Shown in pieces: positions 18,941-28,300 of a stretch of 64,000 bases of DNA (positions are counted from its first letter, which is position 1; each line of letters starts with the position of its first letter). Below the pieces are notes generated by a model. That model was not told the origin of the DNA and ran no database searches. It was given only the letters and a program-made list of their open reading frames with translations. This stretch comes from JADJLQ01 sp038251405 (lineage in GTDB: Bacteria; Bacteroidota; Bacteroidia; Chitinophagales; Saprospiraceae), in NCBI GenBank assembly GCA_038251405.1, contig JBBSBH010000021.1, positions 20,394 through 84,393 on the forward strand, in the 5' to 3' direction. A program made the translations under genes and the position numbers.

Positions 18941-19896
18941 GATCGAATGCACACATCAGATCATTGGTGAGCCCTATTCTACTAAGCCATCAAAGCTTTA
19001 TTCTTCCCATATTCGTAGAAGAGAATCTGAATAACCCCAGACCAATAAAATCAATGGAATCCGTAATGGTACATAATGTAGATTCTATACTTTCATTTAT
19101 TGAGGAAGGAATTAAGAGCGGGGTATCTAAATTTCTATTGTTTCCAATTCCGTCGGAGAAAAAAGAGGCGCCCGATGACTTCACATTTGCTATAAAAGTC
19201 GTCAGTAAAATTAAATCCACTTTTGGAAATAATATTTGGCTTGCGACTGATGTTTGCCTGTGCTCCTACACTACCCATGGTCATTGTGGCATAATGGATC
19301 AAAGCCATACTCAGGTTTTAAATGATCCATCCGTCAAATTATTAGCTTCCTATTCCAATATGCTCGCGGCTGCCGGTGCTGATTGTTTAGCACCCAGTGA
19401 TATGATGGATGGCCGGGTAAAAGCAATTAGAAATTCGTTGGCTATTTCAGGATTAGACAATAAAATTATTATGTCTTATTCTGCAAAATTCAGTTCTCAA
19501 TGGTATGGTCCCTTCAGAGATGCTTGTCATTCTTCACCACAGGGAACCATACTTTCAGACAGGAAATCATATCAATTATCGCCATTTAACCTGGAAGAAG
19601 CCCTTCATTGTGCTGAACAGGATGCAGACGAGGGTGCAGATATAATAATGGTAAAGCCAGCAGGGCACTATACAGATGTAATTTCAGTGGTGAAGCAAAA
19701 AACAGGTAAACCAGTAGCTGCATACCATGTGAGCGGTGAATATTCTTCAATTGAAATAATGGCTGAGCGTGGTATAATAGATCGGGATAAGGCGCATTTA
19801 GAGGTTTGGGCGGCACTACAAAGAAGTGGATCTGACATCATCATTTCATATGCTGCAATACATGCTAAAACCTGGATTGAACAGTATGAATACTAA
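18901..19896 (+). CDS. hemB: Porphobilinogen synthase (ALA dehydratase)
   Basis: Condenses two ALA molecules to porphobilinogen, linking the first and second domains of the preceding fusion protein. Both active-site lysines are visible (MSYSAKFSSQWYGPFRD and MVKPAGHYTDV), and the zinc-type cysteine cluster is present (DVCLCSYTTHGHCG). The N-terminus reads PSTSRRLRSNAHIRSLV, the family's usual arginine-rich start. At 331 residues it is standard. The start lies 40 bp inside the end of the upstream gene, and its last 11 bp overlap the next gene. Confidence 0.94.
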   Translation: MEKEIYPSTSRRLRSNAHIRSLVSPILLSHQSFILPIFVEENLNNPRPIKSMESVMVHNVDSILSFIEEGIKSGVSKFLLFPIPSEKKEAPDDFTFAIKVVSKIKSTFGNNIWLATDVCLCSYTTHGHCGIMDQSHTQVLNDPSVKLLASYSNMLAAAGADCLAPSDMMDGRVKAIRNSLAISGLDNKIIMSYSAKFSSQWYGPFRDACHSSPQGTILSDRKSYQLSPFNLEEALHCAEQDADEGADIIMVKPAGHYTDVISVVKQKTGKPVAAYHVSGEYSSIEIMAERGIIDRDKAHLEVWAALQRSGSDIIISYAAIHAKTWIEQYEY

Positions 19897-20593
19897 ACGC
19901 TTCCTGATCTTTGCTATGTTGACTTTTTTAAAGTTTGCTAATCATTTAATGCAGGCTCAAAATGCACCATTTGCTTTGTGGTCTGCAGTTGTACTTAATA
20001 CCAACTCAAATAAAAAGCTATCTAATACTTCGGACTTTGGATATCGGACAATAAGTAAAGACTTTATTTCATATCAAACTTTCATTCGTACTGGAATGCG
20101 ATATAATATTAGCTCCAAACTTAGTTTCATAGCTGGAGTGGGTTTGTTTAATACTAAAACTTCTTTCCTAAAAGAAAATCATGAATTTGGCCATGAGTTT
20201 AGAATTTTTCAAGATCTCAATCACCAATCAAGCAGAACTAATAAACTATTAATGGATTATAGGTTCAGGCTGGAAGAAAAATTTTTTGAGATGACCTCAA
20301 AAAAGCAAGCCTATTTTGGATGGAGAGGCCAGGTGCGCCTTTTAGTTGGAATTCAAATAAGTAAAAAAATTACAATGCTTTCAGGCGGAGAGTATATGGA
20401 GAGTTTGATAAAGAACCATTTTGCTTTAGATCAAATAAGAATAATTAATTCTTTGGCATATAAAGTAAATAGAGACCTTATTTTATCATTTATGTATATG
20501 TACAATCATCGCATAACATACCATCAAAATATTTTCAATTTTACAATCATCAAAAACATTCATCTGAATGATAACAAAAAACCTCAGATCTAA
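19886..20593 (+). CDS. DUF2490-type outer-membrane beta-barrel protein
   Basis: Predicted outer-membrane protein of about 235 residues. The frame is open from 19826, but ATG 19886, overlapping the hemB stop, gives a cleavable signal peptide (MNTKRFLIFAMLTFLKFANH, cleavage after LMQAQ). The mature part is a series of amphipathic strands with the DUF2490 pattern (ALWSAVVLN, RTGMRYNISSKLSFIAG, HEFRIFQDL, RLEEKFFE). DUF2490 proteins have no defined role; its place between hemB and the siroheme/TSUP gene suggests transport or envelope adaptation linked to sulfur supply, which is inference. It overlaps the next gene by 26 bp. Confidence 0.8.
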   Translation: MNTKRFLIFAMLTFLKFANHLMQAQNAPFALWSAVVLNTNSNKKLSNTSDFGYRTISKDFISYQTFIRTGMRYNISSKLSFIAGVGLFNTKTSFLKENHEFGHEFRIFQDLNHQSSRTNKLLMDYRFRLEEKFFEMTSKKQAYFGWRGQVRLLVGIQISKKITMLSGGEYMESLIKNHFALDQIRIINSLAYKVNRDLILSFMYMYNHRITYHQNIFNFTIIKNIHLNDNKKPQI

Positions 20594-22046
20594 AAATCAT
20601 TTATTCCCGGTATTCTTAAAACTATCACAGTTAGATTTATTGCTCGTGGGGGGTGGAAATGTTGCATTAGAAAAGTTGCAGGCCATATTAGCTAATTCAC
20701 CTGAAGCAAATATTACCATTGTTGCCCCTGAAATAAAACCTGAATTGCTGGATCTAATACATAACCACTCTCATATTTTATTACAGCGAAGGAAGTTTGA
20801 ACCCAGTGACCTTCAAAATAAGGATATAGCTATTTGTGCTACAGATGACAAGGCCTTGCATGTAGAAATAAAAACCATAGCAGCAGCAAACCATATTTTA
20901 GTGAATGTAGCGGATACCCCTGAGTTATGTGATTTTTATCTATCAAGTATTGTACAAAAAGGGAATCTAAAAATAGGAATCTCAACGAACGGTCTTTCTC
21001 CCACCGCAGCAAAGCGAATAAAAGAAACACTGAATGATGCTTTGCCTGAAAGTTTGGATGATGTGCTGTTAAACCTTCATACTATAAGGAAGACTTTAGT
21101 AGGAGACTTTGATTATAAATCCAGGAAAATGAAGGAATTGACGCAGGTATTAGGAGAGCAAAAAAATGAAAAAGCGGCCAGGCAATGGAAGAAACTGGCC
21201 AGTATATCTTTATTGGTATTTGCATCTATGTTATTGGGCTATTTTGTTTTCTCTTTGATAAATTTAAAAGCTATCTCTGGACAAGGATTAGATTTTTTCA
21301 ATAGTCTGGACAGGAGCTTTTATATCATGGTAGGTGCTGGATTTTTAGCTCAATTGGTGGATGGCTCTTTAGGAATGGGCTACGGAGTCACCAGTGCCAT
21401 TATTTTACTATCTGCTGGAATTAGTCCCGCTACCATAAGTGGGAGTATTCATACCGCTGAAATGTTTGCAAGTGGTGCTTCGGGTTATAGTCATTACAAA
21501 TTTGGAAATGTAAACAAAAAATTATTCAAGGCATTAGTAATACCTGGTGTGATTGGTGCTATCATCGGTGCTTTATTATTAGTATATTTTGGAAACTCCC
21601 AATTTAAATGGCTGCGTCCTGTATTAGCATGCTATACTTTATTTCTCGGAGTTAAATTTTTTATAAATGCCTTCTCCTCTCCTAAGCCAAAGAAAAAATT
21701 TAAATTTTATCGTTCTTTGGCAGGGTTTGGTGGTTTCTTTGATTCATTTGGCGGCGGTGGTTGGGGGCCAATAGTTACGAGCACTTTAGTAAATCAAGGA
21801 AGAAATATGAAGTATGTGGTTGGATCAGTTAGCTTGACCGAGTTTTTTGTAACGATGGCGAGCGCATTTACTTTCTTTACTTTATTAGGTATTAGTCATT
21901 GGAAAACCATTTTAGGTCTTATTATAGGTGGATTAATTGCTGCACCCATTGCAGCTCAATTAGTAGGTAAACTACCTAGAAAAACATCATACATTCTTTT
22001 AGGGCTTATAGTTATTATTTGGAGCATAAGAATATTAATCGTTTAG
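20568..22046 (+). CDS. Precorrin-2 dehydrogenase/ferrochelatase fused to TSUP transporter
   Basis: A 492-residue fusion. Residues about 10-170 form a Met8p/CysG-B domain: NAD motif VGGGNVA (27-33), and the Asp corresponding to the catalytic Asp of CysG (D116 in VNVADTPELCDF), followed by ISTNGLSPTAAKRIKETL. This part turns precorrin-2 into siroheme. From about residue 212 the protein is a TauE/SafE (TSUP) permease with around eight membrane helices (LVDGSLGMGYGV, GSIHTAEMFASG, FGGGGWGPIV), expected to move sulfate, sulfite or a similar anion. The fusion ties cofactor completion to anion transport in one chain. Last gene of the operon; a convergent peptidase gene ends 2 bp away. Confidence 0.92.
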   Translation: MITKNLRSKNHLFPVFLKLSQLDLLLVGGGNVALEKLQAILANSPEANITIVAPEIKPELLDLIHNHSHILLQRRKFEPSDLQNKDIAICATDDKALHVEIKTIAAANHILVNVADTPELCDFYLSSIVQKGNLKIGISTNGLSPTAAKRIKETLNDALPESLDDVLLNLHTIRKTLVGDFDYKSRKMKELTQVLGEQKNEKAARQWKKLASISLLVFASMLLGYFVFSLINLKAISGQGLDFFNSLDRSFYIMVGAGFLAQLVDGSLGMGYGVTSAIILLSAGISPATISGSIHTAEMFASGASGYSHYKFGNVNKKLFKALVIPGVIGAIIGALLLVYFGNSQFKWLRPVLACYTLFLGVKFFINAFSSPKPKKKFKFYRSLAGFGGFFDSFGGGGWGPIVTSTLVNQGRNMKYVVGSVSLTEFFVTMASAFTFFTLLGISHWKTILGLIIGGLIAAPIAAQLVGKLPRKTSYILLGLIVIIWSIRILIV

Positions 22047-22048
22047 GC

Positions 22049-23287
22049 TTAAAATATTAAATCAGTGGTTTGATCCTTCCCATTTCGCCTGAAAAGAACA
22101 GTAACTTTTTCTCCCTTTTCATGCATGCCTAAAACTTCCATGTACGAATTCATATCCAATATTGCTTTTTCTCCAATTTTTAAAACAATATCACCAGCTT
22201 GCAAGCCTGCTTTAGAAGCTGGTTTTCCATCCGTGACCCCATCTAACCTGATGCCACCATCCTGGTACAAATAATCAGGCATAATTCCCATAGTTACTTT
22301 AAATGAAGTATTTCTATTAGCAGATTCATCTTTGGTTTTAGTGAATTCAAGTTTCCCCACAGCATCTTCCTGCTCAAGAATGTAAACTATAAGGTCAGCA
22401 ATTTCTATAATTCCATTATAATTGATCAACTCTGAATCGTCCGATGGTTTATGATAATCCTTGTGTTGCCCGGTAAAAAAATGTAATACGGGTAATCCCC
22501 TCAAATAGAATGAAGTATGATCGGATGGCCCCTGTCCAGATTCTGTAGCACTAATCTTAAATCCCTTTAATTCAGTATTGTTTTCTAACATAGGCTTCCA
22601 TGAAGGTGAGGTGCCTACTCCATTAATCGAAATGCTTTTCTCGGGGTTTAACCGGCCTACCATATCAAGATTAATCATATAATTGAATCGGGATACATCA
22701 AATCCTGGATCCTTACTATATGCATTAGAGCCATAGAGCCCTAATTCCTCACCAGAAAAAGCTATAAACAGATAATTATTGTTTTTTGTACCTGGATTGT
22801 TTTTTAATTTTTCAGCAATGGCTAAAATCCCGGCAATACCACTGGCATTATCATCCGCCCCATTATGAATAGCAGTACCATTAGGCATTAAGGAGCCACT
22901 TCCTACACCTCCATATCCCAAATGATCATAATGTGCTCCTATAATAATAGTTGATTTACTTCCATTATCCAGAAAAGCAAGTACATTTCTACTTTCTGAT
23001 GGAGAGGAATTCAAATCTATAATAGTGTCATGGGGGTTAGCTTTTGTTCTAAACTTATAATTGTAAAACCATGATCCATTATTTCCGGGTTTAAGTCCAA
23101 GATCAAAAAATCTAGTTTGAATGTATTCAGAAGCTAATGTTTCTCCGCGAGTTGCAGTACCTCTACCTTCCAAAAGATCAGATGCCAAATAAACAACATC
23201 TATTTGGGCCTGCATAATGGTATGAGTTTGCCCGAAGCTTAAGCTACTAAAGAAAATTAATATTATTAGATGAACATATTTTTTCAT
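22049..23287 (-). CDS. M28 family metallopeptidase with PDZ domain
   Basis: Secreted zinc aminopeptidase-type enzyme. A Sec signal peptide (MKKYVHLIILIFFSSLSFGQ) is followed by a PA-less M28 catalytic domain with the di-zinc ligands GAHYDHLG, GADDNASG, SGEELGLYGS and NLDMVGR, and a late GPSDHTSFYLRG. Residues about 325-412 form a PDZ domain (GGIRLDGVTDGKPASKAGLQAGDIVLKIG). The 412-residue length fits Bacteroidota M28-PDZ proteins. It is transcribed toward the sulfate operon and shares its 3' end region. Confidence 0.9.
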   Translation of the reverse strand: MKKYVHLIILIFFSSLSFGQTHTIMQAQIDVVYLASDLLEGRGTATRGETLASEYIQTRFFDLGLKPGNNGSWFYNYKFRTKANPHDTIIDLNSSPSESRNVLAFLDNGSKSTIIIGAHYDHLGYGGVGSGSLMPNGTAIHNGADDNASGIAGILAIAEKLKNNPGTKNNNYLFIAFSGEELGLYGSNAYSKDPGFDVSRFNYMINLDMVGRLNPEKSISINGVGTSPSWKPMLENNTELKGFKISATESGQGPSDHTSFYLRGLPVLHFFTGQHKDYHKPSDDSELINYNGIIEIADLIVYILEQEDAVGKLEFTKTKDESANRNTSFKVTMGIMPDYLYQDGGIRLDGVTDGKPASKAGLQAGDIVLKIGEKAILDMNSYMEVLGMHEKGEKVTVLFRRNGKDQTTDLIF

Positions 23288-23309
23288 TACACAAAGATGA
23301 GCATTATTT

Positions 23310-23840
23310 AAGGTTCAACGCAATAATGAATACTTTTTCAATATACAGAAAATCAGTAGATTGTAATAAAAAGCCATGGATTCAAAAATATTGGAGTAGC
23401 CTACGGCATTAAAGGGGTGGATATATTGGAAATTACTTCAATAGAAGGCGCTTTACATATACATATTGAAACAAAAAAGAACATGCTTAAGTGCAGTTAA
23501 TGCGGAAGCAGGCAGGTCATAAAAAAAGGGAGTAAAACGAGAGAATTTAAGGATGTACTCATAGGACTGATGTAATGGACTTAGAAACCAGACGAGCGAT
23601 CTATGTAAAGAAAGGAAAAGATGGCAAATGTCTAAAAGCCATCTGGGCGCAGATAAGGAAACAAAGAGTAAAACTAAAAGGTGTAGCTATAGATATGAGT
23701 CCGGCGTATATCAAATCAGTGACAGACCATGTTGGTTTTGATAAGTTGGTATTTGATTGGTTTCATATTAAGAAGAAAATTAATTTTGAAATTGATGAAC
23801 CCCAAAGAGCGTTGTTTAGAGAGGAAGAGATTCAGTAGTA
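23310..23840 (+). mobile_element. Decayed ISL3-family insertion sequence copy
   Basis: From 23310 the sequence matches the element at 63859 to the window end almost base for base. The transposase start (ATG 23376, MDSKILE) is interrupted by loss of one C relative to the other copy, giving GAG TAG. Further on are the zinc-finger remnant (KCS, stop, CGSRQVIKKGSKTREFKDV) and, after an internal deletion, an ISL3 DDE fragment at 23575-23838 with VAIDMSPAYIKSVTDH and LVFDWFHIKKKINFEID. Both ends are hard to define; the left end probably starts with GGTTCA at 23312. The right boundary is not seen and may extend past 23840. Confidence 0.75.
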
Positions 23841-23997
23841 GCGGAGGATATTTCAATATCCAAATTTTATATTGTGTTATAGTTCAATATTTGAGGAATA
23901 GACATTTTTAAGTAGTCAAATTTTTGATGGTAGAAGGGTTCATTATAAAAGCAGGTGTTGAAATGTGAATAAACCTGTTGATAAGGCATGATTATCC

Positions 23998-25200
23998 CTA
24001 TTGCTCAATAAAACAAGCCGAATAAGATTTTAAGCTACTATTATTTTGTATTTTATGGATTAACCTACAGAGGTTAGCAGTATGGACGCCAAAGAATATC
24101 CATAGTTTTTCAGTAGCCTCGGTTCTGGCCATGATGCGCCTAAGTCCATAATGATTTTTCTCTGTTCCAAAGCTTCCTTCCATTCTGGTATCACGATCTT
24201 TAGCCAATATTTTTTCCATCTGGTTTCTTTGATCTTCAATAGGACCAGCTTTACCCTTTCGAATAAAACGAAGTTTGAATATTTTCTTTGGAGCAGTAGG
24301 TTCTGTTTTTATTGGTGGCATAGATAGCATCAGCTCCAACATGGGTGCATTTACCGGTATACTTTCGTACCATAAAAATGCTGCTGTTTAATCTGGTGCA
24401 CTCATTAAAAGCCTCGCAACTGATGTGCTCGATAAAATTAATTCCATCGATTTGTACCATATGTACTTTCGCTCCGAATTCTACAGGCTTATTTTCTTTT
24501 CCCCTTACGATGGGATGAAGGTATGGCTTGTCAATACTGATGATTCTATTTTTTACTTTTTCCTTTAACTCGAACATATGTTCTTGTTGAAGATAAACTT
24601 GGTGAATAGCCAGGTATCGCTTACGATAGGAGTCATCTAAATGGTCTATAGTAATGCCTTGGTAGTTTAGTATCGCGTCATGTTGATGAATACATTTATT
24701 TAATAAGTACAATAAACTTCTCTTTCTTTTCTTTTCCATCTTGTAGGTCTTCTTCCTACTTTATTGATAGCTTAAATACTTAATTCTTTGCTCTTTAAAT
24801 TTTATTCTCGGGTGTGGTTTGCCCAATCCATTATACCACCAGGTGTTTTTTTATGAAGCCATTCGCAGTTTTCCCACAATAATTTCACATCGGTTGGATA
24901 CCTCACATTACTTTCATATGCAGTCGCATCCATATAAGCGATGTGCGGATGCGTCATATGCCGCTTCCAGCTTTTAGCAAATAATTCTTGTATTTGTTGC
25001 ATCCCTTCTTCCCCTATAGCACTGGCCAGTTCACATCGTATAGAGCTGACTATCTTGAAGTTTGCTATACGATCCTTGGGTCTGATCATTACACTGCAAA
25101 ATAACTGCAACTGCCAATCACTATTCAATCTATTGATTAAGTCCTCATCACTACAATTTGGAGATCTAAAATGTTTTGGAATACAGGAATATGCACTTTA
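23998..25200 (-). pseudogene. Decayed IS1182-like transposase
   Basis: Three pieces of one DDE transposase in different frames on the minus strand. The N-terminal piece (25200-24802) reads DEDLINRLNSDWQLQLFC and MDATAYESNVRYPTDVKLLWE. The middle piece (24739-24251) has GKENKPVEFGAKVHM and ends at GADAIYATNKNRTYC. The C-terminal piece (to 23998) has MEGSFGTEKNHYGLRRIMAR and ends in HTANLCRLIHK. The order and motifs fit IS1182/IS5-type transposases. Frame breaks near 24290 and between 24740 and 24801 inactivate it. No terminal inverted repeats could be recognised by eye. Confidence 0.8.
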
Positions 25201-25305
25201 GAAAAAGGAGATTTATTGCTTTGAAATTGCTATAAATGATAAAAATATTGCAATTCTATTTTTTACTTTTCCAGATTTTAATAAGCTCAGACAATACCCA
25301 GGCTT

Positions 25306-28300
25306 TTAAAGTGATCCGTCATTTTTCTTTGATTGGTCTTTATTACGAAGGTCGTCACCCAGTTGCTTTTTAAAGTCTTCCACCGAATCAAATTCCTTTC
25401 TCCAACTGATACCTCCGCCGATACGATCCTTTAGCTGACCCTGATTGATATCATCCTTACGGGCATATGCTTTGATTTTCAGCCTGCGATCAGCTGTGAG
25501 AGCATATTCTACTTCAAAATGGGGCGTAATCAGTCGATCAAATAAGGAGCTATTTACAAAATTGGCACCCAAATCCACACTGAGCCGGTCTTCGAAAAAT
25601 TTGGGACCAAGATTAATATTTAATTCATCAAAGACAGCAGCGTTCTTTAAATTAGTAGTATTGCTGCTGTTGAAATAATTCACATCAAAATCAAATCCGG
25701 AAATCACATTATTATCAGCAACTAATTCCTTCAAAGCATTTTCTACGAGCAGCGATAGTTGATTACTTACAAACTGAGAGAGATTATTGATAGTAGAACC
25801 TAATACTCCAGATGAAGCTACCAATTGATTAGGGGGAAGAAAACTACCCCATATCATAAGGCCCAATACTTGTTGGTTGAGTGCATTTTGATCTGCTTTT
25901 AATAGATTGAGTTTATTATCTACAATGCTTCGAAGATTACCGGTGAGGTTAGGAATTTCTAAATTAAAAATTATTTCAGGCCTGAACAATTTTCCAAACA
26001 AATGCATACTCAGATCTACCGCCACTTGCGAGCTCAATTCATTAATATCTAAAGTGCCCTGGTATTCCGGGAGCAAGTTGATAAGATTAGATGTCAGCCC
26101 TTTGTAATCAGCATCCAGGTTAATATCAGCGTCTAATGGATCACCGTTCCATCGTATAGTACCTCCGGGTCTGATAGCAAATGGCTTGTTTATGAGTCCG
26201 TAGGTAAAAAGGTAATCCCCTTTATTCACTTCATAGTTGCCGTACATGGAAATACCTCCTGTACGCTCAAATCGCATTTGCATATCTCCAGTGCCAGTGC
26301 CCTTTAATATGTCGCCTTTCTTTTCATCGAATATTAAAGCAATTTCTGCATCATCATTTATTGAAAGGTCTATAGCCACGCTGATTCCTTTCGAAGCCAA
26401 CAGGCGTTTTTTGACAGGCAAAGAATCTGATTTAGTTTGTTTTTTTGGCCGATATTGTACGATTCTATCATTTGTGGTTGCAGTAGCCTGGCTAATAGGG
26501 ATATTTAATGAGGAAGGTCTGGCAACCACCCCTTTTACATCTATATTGATTGCCTCAAATGGACCATAAAATTTTGCAATAATGCTACCCATTAAAGTTC
26601 CATAATAATCCTTATTCTGATCCTTGGTAGTTTTAAGTACTTCAAGTTTGGAAGAACTGATGCCAGCATTGAGACTAAAATTTTTAAAACGGTTATGGGT
26701 TAGACCTCCACTTAAAGTAGCAACATTATTAAATTCATCGTAGATATTCACACCTGAGACATCTATTATATTATTATTTACGGTAACCGATTGGTCACCG
26801 AGGGAATAGGTTGTACCCAAATAATTAACTTTGAATCCCCCATCTCTTATTTGCACTTTGCCATTTAAATCAGGCCCGTTAGGAGAGTATTTAATATCCA
26901 GGTTTCCAGTTATATTACCCTTAGTATTATCTACGATTTCGTCCATGAGGTATTCAAATATTCTCAATGGAAAATCTTTAAATACAAACTGCATCTGATA
27001 GTTGTTTTTAATCCCATTTGAAAATTTACCATTAATGTCATAGAAACCCTGACCCAGTAGTTGTCGGTTTTGATCCATAATGGCTACGCCAAATTTTATG
27101 GGATGCTCAATATTTTCTGTATTTGCATTAAAATCCACTAATCCAAAATATGATTTATTAATATGGAGAGAATCAATTATACCAGTGATCTTTAAACCTC
27201 TTAAAGCAAAAACATCATCGACATTTGCTTTAAAATTTACTTTACCACTGAGTTTCCATTGAGGCATTACCAATAGATTGTTCAAAAATCCGATAGCCAG
27301 GTTTGAAACTTCCAGCTTAAGACCATTATTAGCAGTACTGGAGAAGCTAATTTTTTCATTTTCATTCTCAAAAACTAAATTGCGTGTATTTAAATATCCT
27401 TTTCTATACGCAATTTCATTATTAGGGAGGACCTTCCATTTTCTGTCGAGGAAGGAGACGGTAGAACTGGTAAAGTTTATATGATAGGTAGAGTCAAGCA
27501 ACTCCACCGTACCTTTTAAATCGATATTATTTATTAGACTGGATACTTTTGGCGTCTTTATGGTAAAATTCGCTTTGTTAAAGGCGACATCAGCGGTGAG
27601 CTCCAAATAGGGCATATTAAAATTTTTTGAGAAAGTAGAATCGATACGGAAAGTGGTGTAGCCAATTTGGCCTTTGGCTTCTACTCTCCCTATAGAGTTG
27701 AAAACATTTAAATCATTTACCTGTAATCTGGGTATGCTCCAATTGGCCAGCAAATAATTTTTCTTTTCATCTACCGACCCTTCTATGTGAAAAGGCAATG
27801 CATAAATCTTCTGATTGAGTAAAATACGAATAGCAGAAACATCCTTCACATCAAAATTAAAGCGGTAGGCCTGCGAACTACTGCTATCTGTCAAATTAGA
27901 GGGCGATTGTAATTTTAAAGAATTAAGAAAACTGGGGAACTGTCTGCTCAATTGACTTTTTAATGATGGCCACAATTTCGCTAAGGAGTAGCTGCCATCT
28001 AAAGTCCCATTAATCCAATCTGATTGTACCTGCAGGGTTTTAGTATTGGAATTCAGATCCGTGGAAAGCAAAGAGAGTTCATGTAAAACAATGGAATTAG
28101 TATCTTTTTCAATATGCATTTCATTGATATTTACCGTGCCAGTCAATTCATCGACGGTTCTTCCTTTTAGATTAAAATCCAATCTGCCTGCGAAAGCAAA
28201 CGGAGTCTTAACCAATTTTAATTGATATAAATCAAGCTTTTGAATATCAGAAGTGAAATCATATACTGGAATCTTATCGGTAAAATCTATTTTCCCCTGA

